Below are positions 7,234-13,823 of a DNA stretch of 13,823 bases, in pieces. The DNA is taken from assembly GCA_905207385.1 (NCBI GenBank), contig CAJLLH010000019.1, positions 1-13,823 on the forward strand, given 5' to 3'. The DNA is from an uncultured Eubacteriales bacterium. GTDB lineage: Bacteria > Bacillota > Clostridia > Christensenellales > Borkfalkiaceae. The notes below the pieces were generated by a model. The model was not told the origin of the DNA. It worked only from the letters and a program-made list of their open reading frames with translations, and did not search any database. The position numbers were made by a program, and so were the translations under genes. Numbering within the stretch: position 1 is the stretch's first letter; each line of letters opens with the position of its first letter.

Positions 7234-9540
7234 TCAGCCTTTCAAGCCTGAAACGGTGCGGTAAAGCGCAGAATTGTTGAGGTCGGTTTTTATGCCCCTG
7301 TAAACAACGGGTCTTGTTCCGAACGAAAGCAAGCCGAGCTCTTCAAATACTTTTAGCGCGAACAGCAGTTCGCCGCGGTTAAACGGAGAACTTGCGGCAA
7401 AAGCCGCTTCTTCGGCGCTGGCGCCTTCCATGCTGCTGCAGTTAGCCGAAACAAAGGAGAAAATTTTTAAAAGGTTGGCGCGCGAACTGTCGAGATTGGC
7501 AAGCGGCGCTGTGCCGTCTATGTCGGAGCAGACGATAACCTCTTTATCGGCTACGGGAAAGGTTATTTTAAGCGGCTTATCAAGCCAGATTATGCGCTTG
7601 TAGCCAGAAAAATCGCAGTCGGGTCGGGGAGCGACGAGAACCGTATCGGCAAGGTTGCGCGATGAAAGATTGAAAATATCGGCAAAGTAGCGCGAAGAAT
7701 TTTTATACTTTGAAAGCGTTGCGTAATCTTCGGCTATGTAAAGCGTGCCGTAGCCGCCGTCTTCCTGCGACATTATTTCGTCTATTTCCGCCGAAGTTTT
7801 GTATTCGGGCGAACACTCCGCATTTTCTGAGCAGGCGCGCATTACGCTGTTTGCCGCTATGCAGTCGGAGGCGTATGCGCCGCAGTCGGACGAATATATT
7901 ACGTCGCGAACGAAGCCGCGGACGTACTCCCTGCCGCGGAAGCGCGATACATTATATTCAAACACTAGTTTTTTGGGTGCGGGACACCTTAAAAGTTCGG
8001 AATACTTTGCGCCGCTGAAAAACATAAGCTCAAGTCCGCCGCATTTTAATGCAAGGTGGGGCGAAAGCGGCTTTACGGGGCGGGGATTGCACTCCTCTAC
8101 GTCGGCTACAAACAGCGGGCGCTTGTTGCCCACGCCGTACGGTTCGAAAGTTTCAAGCTCGCGCGCAAGCCTTGCGTAGTCGTCGCCCTCAAGCACGCCG
8201 CTGACATATATCGTGGGAATGAAATCTTCGGCGGTGTACGTGCGCTCCATGTAGTCGTTCATTGCGCCTTCGAGAAGGGCAAAGTTTTCTTCCGTTACGT
8301 TTACGCCCGCCGCCTGAGAGTGCCCGCCGAATTCGCTTATGAATTCGGAGCACGCCCTGAGAGCTTCGAATATGTTTACCCCCTCTATGCTGCGCGCCGA
8401 ACCCTTGAGCATGCCGTTGTTGTTGACAAAAAGTATTACCGGTCTGCCGTATTCTTCGGCAAGGCGCGCCGCGACTATTCCCACAAAGCCTGAATTCCAG
8501 CTTTCGTCCCACAGCATTATTATTCTGCCGTAAGCGCCGCGAAGCGAAAGTTTTGCCTTGGCCTGGGAATAAAGTTCGTCGCAGCGGAGCTGACGCTCCT
8601 GGTTATACGATGTAAGGCGCGCGGAAAGGTCGAAAATCTCCTTTTCGTCCGTCGCGGAAAACAATGCGAGCGCGGAAGACGCATCGCCCATTCTGCCCGC
8701 GGCGTTTACTTTGGGTGCTATTGTAAACGCGAGCGTGTGCGCGTCCGCCGCCTCCTGCGTTTTTGTAAGGAAGTTGGAAAAGCACTTTCTGGGTGCGGTG
8801 TTTATCAGTTTTAGCCCTTCGGCAACAATGTCGCGGTTTTCGCCTAAAAGGGGAACGCTATCGGCAACGCTGGCAAGCGCGGTAAAGTCGAGGTATTTAT
8901 AAGCCGCTTCGCCGAGCAGCGCGCAGGCTACTTTGAAAGCCACGCCCGCTCCGCAGAGATTATCGTAAGGGTAACCGTCGTCAAACTTGGGGTTTATGCA
9001 TATGCAGTCGGGAATGTTTTCGGGGAGCTCGTGGTGGTCTGTTACTATTACCTCGCAGCCGCTCTCCTTGAGATACTCCACCTCTTCAGCGTTGGATATG
9101 CCGCAGTCTACGGTTATTACAAGCTGGGGGAAATACTCTTCGAACAGTTCGTCTATGGCGGCGGTGGTTACTCCGTAACCGTTGCGGCGCTCGGGAACGA
9201 ACACCTGCACGTTTACGCCGTAATCTTTAAGCGCTCCGCCCATAATTGTTGCCGCGCATACGCCGTCGGCATCGTAGTCGCCGTAAACGAGTACGTCCCA
9301 TTCTTCTTCCCTTGCGGTGCGTATGAGCTCCGCCGCCTCCTGCATGCCGCGCATTTTGAATGGAGATATGAAGTGGGCTTTTGATGGATGTATAAATGCT
9401 TCGGCCTTTTCGGGCGTATCTATGCCCCTGCCATAGAGTACAGACGCGGCGGTGCGGGTCAGTCCGCACTTTGAAGCGAGCGCGTCTATCTGTGCGAGCT
9501 GGCCGTCGGTGAACCGGAATTCCGGCAATATTCTTTTCAT
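7234..9540 (-). CDS. recJ: Single-stranded-DNA-specific exonuclease RecJ
   Basis: A 5'-to-3' ssDNA exonuclease of recombination and mismatch/base-excision repair. The 768-residue protein has the DHH phosphoesterase core with DYDADG (88-93), VDCG (144-147), DHH (168-170) and ADSVPLLGENR (D227); a DHHA1 domain (about 340-440) with GGHSQAAG (405-412); an OB-type domain (about 445-550) including EPYGVGNKRPLF; and a long C-terminal region (about 551-768) as in Firmicute RecJ. The DDE-type metal ligands appear intact. The C-terminal part contains four closely spaced cysteines (C553, C560, C570, C576). The ATG at 9540 matches the family start; a TTG further upstream (9585) is less likely. The ribosome binding site is weak. 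A perfect TATAAT lies at 9571-9566 with no good -35 box, so recJ may be read from a poor promoter or from secF read-through. It is followed by rel after 140 bp, without the apt gene usual in this block. Confidence 0.97.
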   Translation of the reverse strand: MKRILPEFRFTDGQLAQIDALASKCGLTRTAASVLYGRGIDTPEKAEAFIHPSKAHFISPFKMRGMQEAAELIRTAREEEWDVLVYGDYDADGVCAATIMGGALKDYGVNVQVFVPERRNGYGVTTAAIDELFEEYFPQLVITVDCGISNAEEVEYLKESGCEVIVTDHHELPENIPDCICINPKFDDGYPYDNLCGAGVAFKVACALLGEAAYKYLDFTALASVADSVPLLGENRDIVAEGLKLINTAPRKCFSNFLTKTQEAADAHTLAFTIAPKVNAAGRMGDASSALALFSATDEKEIFDLSARLTSYNQERQLRCDELYSQAKAKLSLRGAYGRIIMLWDESWNSGFVGIVAARLAEEYGRPVILFVNNNGMLKGSARSIEGVNIFEALRACSEFISEFGGHSQAAGVNVTEENFALLEGAMNDYMERTYTAEDFIPTIYVSGVLEGDDYARLARELETFEPYGVGNKRPLFVADVEECNPRPVKPLSPHLALKCGGLELMFFSGAKYSELLRCPAPKKLVFEYNVSRFRGREYVRGFVRDVIYSSDCGAYASDCIAANSVMRACSENAECSPEYKTSAEIDEIMSQEDGGYGTLYIAEDYATLSKYKNSSRYFADIFNLSSRNLADTVLVAPRPDCDFSGYKRIIWLDKPLKITFPVADKEVIVCSDIDGTAPLANLDSSRANLLKIFSFVSANCSSMEGASAEEAAFAASSPFNRGELLFALKVFEELGLLSFGTRPVVYRGIKTDLNNSALYRTVSGLKG

Positions 9541-9643
9541 TGCATTATTGACCTGCGGCGGAAAAATTATATTGCCCGTTGGCAAAAGCTTGCTCTTTGC
9601 AAAGCTTTATGGCAAGCGCCGCGTATATTTTTTAATAAATAGC

Positions 9644-9672
9644 AAAAAAAGGCGAGGTAAACCCCGCCTTTT
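9644..9672 (-). terminator. Rho-independent terminator after secF
   Basis: Minus strand: AAAAGGCGGGG (9672-9662), TTTA loop, CCTCGCCTTTT (9657-9647), an 11-pair stem with one G-U pair running into seven T (9650-9644). It starts 11 nt after the secF stop and separates secDF from recJ. Confidence 0.92.
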
Positions 9673-9682
9673 AAGTTTGGTT

Positions 9683-10687
9683 TTATTCGGCAGTCTTAGC
9701 CGTTTTTGCAGCGCCAACGTACTTTACCTGTTTGCTTGCGGCATACTTGTCTGCGCGAAGCTTAAGGCGCGAGTATACCGAAGGTACAAAGAACATTGTG
9801 CCGTATTCGCACACGGCTACGGCGATAATGGCGCACACGCAGGGCATTAACAGACCGAATACGGTGCCGCCCGCGATTGCCGTGAGCACAAGCATTATGG
9901 CTGACGCCGCGGCTACAAAGCCGTATATAAAGGTTACGGGAAGCAAACCTTCGCGCGAGGCGGAGTCGACCTGATCGAACGAAGGCATAGCCTTGTAATC
10001 GTCCGTGCGGAAGTTTTTGCGCATCTTATCGAAGAGCACGCCGCAACCTATCATCGTAAGCAGAACTACAAATACCGAAAGGGCAACCACGGACGAGGAA
10101 ACCTGTACGCGCGTTATTGCAAGGAGCGCATAGAACAGCGCAAGGTTGTGAACGTCGCCTATGAATGCCGCAGCAGCCATGGTGAGCTTATACCTTATTA
10201 CAAAGTAGATAAACTGGAACACCACCGCCGACGCTAAGGCAATGCCTGCATACATTATATCTTTATTGCTGTTGAATTCTGAATTGAGGTCGGCATATGC
10301 CGTTGCGAAACCGGTTTTGTCCGCCGCTATGCTGACTTCGGCATTGATGGCTTCGGCTGCCTTCTGAAGTCCTTCCACGCTCTGCGATGCGGTGAACCTG
10401 TACTCAACGCGGCTTTCGGTGGACATGCCCGAAGTTACGAAAGTGTAATATTCAACGCCGTTGTCCGCAAAAGCTTTGTCGCTGAGTTCAAGCACGTCTT
10501 CGGTGCTTATTTCGTGAACGGAATACTTGACTTCAACGCAGCGGTATGAAGCATAATCGCCGCCCCAGTTGAAGAACGTGCCCGCCGTGAAGTGGAACAC
10601 AAGACCCATTGCAAGACCTATTGCAACCACTATGGAAGACAGTATTATGAAAAGGTGCATCTTAGAGGATAATCTTAACTTATTCAT
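9683..10687 (-). CDS. secF: Protein translocase subunit SecF, divergent
   Basis: Membrane partner of SecD in the Sec holotranslocon. The 334-residue protein has the SecF layout: TM1 (about 10-33), an extracytoplasmic domain (about 40-143), then five membrane segments (about 145-165, 170-192, 198-218, 250-271, 275-300) and a short basic tail. Identity rests on topology, overlap with secD, and residual motifs: FNWGGDYASYRCVEV (39-53) aligns with the FNLGIDFTGGT..EV entry motif, and IGCGVLFDKMRKN (213-225) with the IGYSINDTVVVFDRIREN motif. The second alignment needs a deletion of about five residues that removes the N-D-T core, and the first has lost its GG pair. The start lies in the 8-bp overlap with secD (ATG at 10687, secD stop at 10682-10680), with GGGAGG 12 nt upstream, so translation is probably coupled. 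Confidence 0.86.
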   Translation of the reverse strand: MNKLRLSSKMHLFIILSSIVVAIGLAMGLVFHFTAGTFFNWGGDYASYRCVEVKYSVHEISTEDVLELSDKAFADNGVEYYTFVTSGMSTESRVEYRFTASQSVEGLQKAAEAINAEVSIAADKTGFATAYADLNSEFNSNKDIMYAGIALASAVVFQFIYFVIRYKLTMAAAAFIGDVHNLALFYALLAITRVQVSSSVVALSVFVVLLTMIGCGVLFDKMRKNFRTDDYKAMPSFDQVDSASREGLLPVTFIYGFVAAASAIMLVLTAIAGGTVFGLLMPCVCAIIAVAVCEYGTMFFVPSVYSRLKLRADKYAASKQVKYVGAAKTAKTAE

Positions 10688-12263
10688 AGTCTTCGATAGC
10701 CTCCCTCTTGAATCCGCAGAATTTATACTTATCGCGCGCAGGCGACATCGTTACATACCACATAAATCTGGTGAACCAGTGAAGAATGTAAGATGCAAGC
10801 GTGCCGATGAGAAGTATCATGCCGCAAGCGGCAGCTTCGCCGGTGCATACAAGCGCAAGTATTACCGAAATAATAAGAAGCACGATGTGCGTATCGAGTA
10901 TGCCCGTAAGAGTCTTTTTATAGCCGAGCTTTACGGATGCCTGTATGGTTCTGCCTGCCCTGGTCTCCTTCCTTATCTGCTCGAACGAGAAGAAGTTGCT
11001 GCCCGCAAAGAGCGCAAGGCACATGAATGCCGTAAATACGCCAGCCATCGTGAGCGTAGTCCCCACGAGATAAACGATTGCTATCATAGCCGACGAGAAC
11101 AGAAGCGCCATAAGCGAGAACGTAAGGCCGAGCTTTTTGTAGCACGAAACGGAGAACGCCATAAGCGCAACAAGCGATATGAGCGCCGCAATCGCGAGGA
11201 ACAGAGCTACGTCTGCCCCGCCTGCCGCCGTTGTGTATATAACTTCGTCGTAACTGTATTCAAATCCGAGGGCGTTGCCGGTAGCTACGGAATTGAGAAG
11301 CGCCGCATAGTTGCGTGCCGTAGCCTCGTCATTCGCCTGAATGAAGAAACTGCTTTCGGTAAGCTGCGATTCGCAGGTAAGGTTGATTACGCTGGTTTCG
11401 CCAACGTAGAACCTTATGGTCTGGTCGCTTACCTGCTCGGTATCGGCTATGATTGCCGACACGCGGGAAATTTCTTCCCTGCCCGCTTCGGTAAGGTTTA
11501 CCTTAACGGCATATGTGCCGCCCATTGCGTAATACTGAACGCTTTCAAACAGCTCTTCAACCTCGAGCGACGCGCTGATAATGTTGCGGGTAACAGTTGA
11601 ACTGCCGGACGCATTCTGCGCCGCGGAGATCTTGTCCCTCGTGCCGTATTCGTTGTTCCTCAGCGTAAGTTCGCCGCCAAGCGTGATATAACTTATCGCC
11701 GCGCTTGCAACGTTGAGGTCGGAAGAACGGGTAGTTGTATCGCTGCCGCTGTACGATGCGTAGCTGAAGTTTGTGGGTACGGCAACGCGGATTGCGCAAC
11801 CGCCAAGAACGCCTACCGAATACGAGGTAAGATTTCTGTCCGAAAACCTTGCCGCAAGAGTTACGGCGTCTGCCTGCACGTCCTTTTCAAACGCTTCGAA
11901 AGCCGACGCAACTTCGGCAGAAGTATCGGCCGAGCCGTCTGCAGCATAGTCGTCGAGTACGGTGTTCTTTACATAGTAAGAGCCGCCGGGAGCTACAGTG
12001 TAGCTGTCCCTGTATTCGGCCGCCTTGTCGCCCGTTTCTTCGGCGACGGTGAACTCATACTCTTCGGCGGTGATTACGCCTTCGGGAAGGAGCACGGCGT
12101 ATGCATCGCCAGAAAGCTCGCTGCCGAGGTGTATGCTTGCGAGTATGGAATTATACCTGTTAACGCCGCCGGGCAGCCCGCAGGACACCACTCCGAAAAG
12201 GAAGAGCGCCAATGTTGCGAGCGCGACTATTGCGGTTATAACGGCAGATTTGATTTTGCCCAT
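10680..12263 (-). CDS. secD: Protein translocase subunit SecD, divergent
   Basis: RND-superfamily subunit that helps pull exported proteins across the membrane using the proton (or sodium) gradient. The 527-residue protein has TM1 (about 6-28), a large extracytoplasmic domain (about 35-345) and five further membrane segments (about 350-374, 378-400, 402-425, 458-476, 478-498). Recognisable pieces are IHLGSELSGDAYAVL (degenerate form of the LGLDLxGG motif), FEQIRKETRAGRTIQASVKLGY with GILDTHI (the FERIREE..G..AI..G......ILDANI stretch), and CTGEAAACGMILLIGTLAS (the GxGPIKGFAVTLxIG segment). The usual D-A-N-V-L-I before FERIR reads G-S-N-F-F-S, so the key membrane Asp is missing. The second of two nearby ATGs is chosen: AAGGAG at 12276-12271 is 7 nt from the ATG at 12263 but only 1 nt from the one at 12269. 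It has its own promoter and a long leader. Confidence 0.88.
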   Translation of the reverse strand: MGKIKSAVITAIVALATLALFLFGVVSCGLPGGVNRYNSILASIHLGSELSGDAYAVLLPEGVITAEEYEFTVAEETGDKAAEYRDSYTVAPGGSYYVKNTVLDDYAADGSADTSAEVASAFEAFEKDVQADAVTLAARFSDRNLTSYSVGVLGGCAIRVAVPTNFSYASYSGSDTTTRSSDLNVASAAISYITLGGELTLRNNEYGTRDKISAAQNASGSSTVTRNIISASLEVEELFESVQYYAMGGTYAVKVNLTEAGREEISRVSAIIADTEQVSDQTIRFYVGETSVINLTCESQLTESSFFIQANDEATARNYAALLNSVATGNALGFEYSYDEVIYTTAAGGADVALFLAIAALISLVALMAFSVSCYKKLGLTFSLMALLFSSAMIAIVYLVGTTLTMAGVFTAFMCLALFAGSNFFSFEQIRKETRAGRTIQASVKLGYKKTLTGILDTHIVLLIISVILALVCTGEAAACGMILLIGTLASYILHWFTRFMWYVTMSPARDKYKFCGFKREAIEDYE

Positions 12264-12270
12264 CTGCATT

Positions 12271-12276
12271 CTCCTT
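12271..12276 (-). promoter_or_regulatory. secD ribosome binding site
   Basis: AAGGAG lies 7 nt before the ATG at 12263 and 1 nt before the ATG at 12269. The spacing decides for the downstream start. Confidence 0.75.
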
Positions 12277-12280
12277 ATCG

Positions 12281-12311
12281 TTTAAGCGAAACTTTTGCTT
12301 GTCCGCTTAAA
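12281..12311 (-). promoter_or_regulatory. Stem-loop directly upstream of the secD ribosome binding site
   Basis: On the minus strand TTTAAGCG (12311-12304) and CGCTTAAA (12288-12281) form a perfect 8-bp stem with a 15-nt loop, ending 4 nt before AAGGAG. Its position is right for an effect on secD translation or mRNA stability; nothing more is known from the sequence. Confidence 0.5.
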
Positions 12312-12317
12312 AAATAA

Positions 12318-12423
12318 AAATTAACTTCTTTAATGTAGTAAAATGAACTGATCCCGCGCACGTAAAAGCGTTTTTTGCACCCGTCTTTTGCCGCACGCTG
12401 TTTTAACAGTAAATTAACTTCTT
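12318..12423. repeat. 13-bp direct repeat in the secD leader
   Basis: AAATTAACTTCTT occurs exactly at 12318-12330 and 12411-12423 (93 bp apart). The right-hand copy spans the predicted transcription start just after the -10 box; the left-hand copy is in the leader near the stem-loop. A small perfect palindrome-type hairpin, CTGTT/AACAG, lies at 12398-12409 between them. Confidence 0.6.
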
Positions 12424-12424
12424 C

Positions 12425-12453
12425 ATTATATTAAATTTTGCGCGCGCCGTCAA
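12425..12453 (-). promoter_or_regulatory. Sigma-A-type promoter of secD-secF
   Basis: The minus strand has TTGACG (12453-12448), a 17-nt spacer and a perfect TATAAT (12430-12425), the closest match to consensus in the window. Transcription would start near 12418, giving a leader of about 155 nt. The near-palindrome CAATTACTTAATTG (12455-12468) abuts the -35 box on its upstream side and could be an operator or an AT-rich UP-like element. Confidence 0.82.
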
Positions 12454-12528
12454 TCAATTACTTAATTGTAATGTTAAAATTTAATCGAATTTTACTCAAA
12501 TTTCATTTAGCGCACGCATTTCGCGCGT

Positions 12529-13823
12529 TCAGCGCGCCGAAGAAAGCTTCTTCTTTTCGGCAAGAATGTGCATGGCGCATTCTATGCGCTTTTTCATCAT
12601 TGCGCAGGTTATTTCGTAAGGCTGTTCTATATCGCCCGTGAAGTTGTAGTTGTTTGCGCTGCAACCGCCGCTGCATATGAACTTGGCAAAGCAGTTTTCG
12701 CACTTCTTGCGCGTGAAAAGGCAGGACGAAGCGAACCTTGAACGTATGCCGGCGTCGATGTTGCCTTCGAATACGTAGCCCATGTAAAAATCTTTGTTGC
12801 CCGCAAACTGATGGCAGGGATATATATCGCCGTTCGGAACTACGGAGAAATATTCGTTGCCCGCGCCGCAAGCCGATACGCGCTTGGAAAGGCAGGGTCC
12901 GCCTTCGAGGTCGATATTGAAATGGAAAAAGTTGAATCCCTTGCCCGCCTTGTACGCTTCAAGATATTTTTCGCAGAGCACTTCGTATTCCTCGCATATT
13001 CTGGGAAGGTGCTCCTTTTTAATCTGAAGGTCGGGTATGTCCGTTACGACGGGTTCCATCGATATGCTGTCGAACCCGCTTTCGGCAAGGAACATTACGT
13101 CGTTGGAAAAGTCGAGATTCTTTGCCGTGAACGTGCCGCGCACGTAATAGCTTTTATTGCCGCGAGTTGACACAAAGTTTTTGATGTTTTTAAAGCAGAC
13201 GTCGAAGCTGCCTTTGCCGTTTACGGTCTTTCTTATGGCGTCGTGCACTTCCTTTCTGCCGTCGAGCGAAAGAACTACGTTCTCCATTTCTCGGTTAAAG
13301 AAGTCGGTTGCGTCGTCGTTTAAAAGAACGCCGTTTGTGGTTGTGGTGAAAAGGAACTTTTTGCCGTACTTTTCGCCCTGTTCGCGCGCGTAAGCCACCG
13401 TCTTCTTGATTGTATCGAGGCACATAAGAGGTTCGCCGCCGAAGAAGTCGGCTTCGAGCACTTTGCGGTTGCCGCTCTTTTCAATGAGGAAATCTATCGC
13501 CTTTTTGGCGGTTTCAAGGCTCATGAATTCGCGGTTGGCGTGGTATGCGCCTTCGTCGGCGAAGCAATAACGGCAACGAAGGTTGCAGTCGTGGCAGATA
13601 TGTATGCACAGAGCCTTTACCTCGTTGGATTTTACGGGGTATGCCTTGGGTTCGGGCGCGTTTAAAAGCCCCTCGCCTTCAAGCGTTTCCACGTCGGCGG
13701 AAACGGCTTTTATATCCTCTGCGGAGAGCGCGGGTTTTTCGCCAAGTTCGCGCGCCTTTAAATATGCGGCGGTCTTTTCGTCGCATTCGTGAAGGCTTGC
13801 GCTGCCCGTGTCGTATATGTAGT
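12529..13823 (-). CDS. scfB: SCIFF-peptide radical SAM/SPASM maturase (5' end beyond window)
   Basis: A radical SAM enzyme that forms Cys-to-Thr thioether cross-links in the SCIFF (six cysteines in forty-five residues) peptide, a clostridial RiPP now grouped with ranthipeptides; the C. thermocellum homologue is CteB. The gene is partial: the reading frame stays open to the right edge with sensible family sequence (YIYDTGSASLHECD, the N-terminal RRE-like region), so the internal ATG at 13692 is not the start. Visible are the [4Fe-4S] motif CNLRCRYC within HICHDCNLRCRYCFADEGAY, the radical SAM barrel, and a C-terminal SPASM domain with Cys-rich pattern (GPCLSKRVSACG, DIYPCHQF, CENCFAKFICSGGC and a final ITC) for auxiliary clusters. 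The stop is TGA at 12531-12529. The precursor-peptide gene scfA usually lies directly upstream, so it is expected just outside the window; nothing in the 265 bp between this gene and secD resembles it. No clear terminator follows. Confidence 0.93.
   Translation of the reverse strand, partial: YIYDTGSASLHECDEKTAAYLKARELGEKPALSAEDIKAVSADVETLEGEGLLNAPEPKAYPVKSNEVKALCIHICHDCNLRCRYCFADEGAYHANREFMSLETAKKAIDFLIEKSGNRKVLEADFFGGEPLMCLDTIKKTVAYAREQGEKYGKKFLFTTTTNGVLLNDDATDFFNREMENVVLSLDGRKEVHDAIRKTVNGKGSFDVCFKNIKNFVSTRGNKSYYVRGTFTAKNLDFSNDVMFLAESGFDSISMEPVVTDIPDLQIKKEHLPRICEEYEVLCEKYLEAYKAGKGFNFFHFNIDLEGGPCLSKRVSACGAGNEYFSVVPNGDIYPCHQFAGNKDFYMGYVFEGNIDAGIRSRFASSCLFTRKKCENCFAKFICSGGCSANNYNFTGDIEQPYEITCAMMKKRIECAMHILAEKKKLSSAR

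Noticed and set aside
9566..9571. TATAAT upstream of recJ as a full promoter
   Set aside because: The -10 hexamer is perfect, but no acceptable -35 box is found at 16-18 nt and there is no extended -10; kept only as a remark under recJ.
10569..11600. 343-residue plus-strand open frame opposite secF/secD
   Set aside because: It is antisense to both genes and its Arg/Lys/Tyr-rich translation is typical of a shadow of membrane-protein codons.
12270..12528. Possible SCIFF precursor gene between the maturase and secD
   Set aside because: No short frame with a cluster of cysteines was found on either strand; the precursor is expected upstream of the maturase, outside the window.
12503..12540. GC-rich inverted repeats around the maturase stop as a terminator
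   Set aside because: Only 4-5 bp stems of GCGC type can form and no T-run follows, so a Rho-independent terminator is not supported.

Overview
The window reads as a piece of the chromosome of an anaerobic, Clostridia-type Firmicute, probably an uncultured gut lineage; I cannot name the genus. The evidence is gene order. Reading along the minus strand (right to left), a SCIFF-peptide radical SAM maturase, secD, secF, recJ, rel (RelA/SpoT), a metallo-beta-lactamase-fold hydrolase and a HemZ-type radical SAM protein follow one another, which is a gene block known from many Clostridia. HemZ and the SCIFF maturase are themselves typical of that class. All nine supported genes lie on the minus strand, base composition looks even, and I see no mobile element, phage gene, CRISPR array, rRNA or tRNA.

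Layout in transcription order. (1) 13823-12529: SCIFF maturase, whose 5' end is cut off by the window edge. (2) A near-consensus sigma-A promoter at 12453-12425 starts a roughly 155-nt leader, then secD and secF (8-bp overlap), closed by a strong Rho-independent terminator at 9672-9644. (3) recJ, rel, the MBL-fold hydrolase and hemZ follow. The last two overlap by 8 bp, and a weaker terminator candidate lies beyond hemZ. (4) A promoter at 2613-2585 drives a structured leader, rpsO, an intergenic terminator and then pnp, which runs almost to the left edge.

The genes cover core housekeeping: RNA decay (PNPase), translation (S15), stringent response (Rel), DNA repair (RecJ), membrane-protein export (SecDF), probable haem or radical SAM chemistry (HemZ) and RiPP maturation (SCIFF maturase). 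They share neighbourhood more than pathway. Compared with the usual clostridial order, apt (expected between recJ and rel) and dtd (expected after rel) are absent, and rpsO-pnp follows hemZ where hisS-aspS often lie.

The least ordinary feature is the SecD/SecF pair. Both are recognisable by topology, position and residual motifs, but by eye both lack the membrane-embedded Asp of their signature motifs (SecD D-A-N-V-L-I-F-E; SecF G-Y-S-I-N-D-T-V-V-V-F-D), and SecF appears about five residues shorter there. In characterised SecDF proteins the SecD Asp is needed for proton-driven function, so this pair may be uncoupled or use other residues. Further points of interest are candidate autoregulatory leaders ahead of rpsO and pnp, the long secD leader, hairpins ahead of and behind rel, and a short tandem repeat at the end of hemZ.
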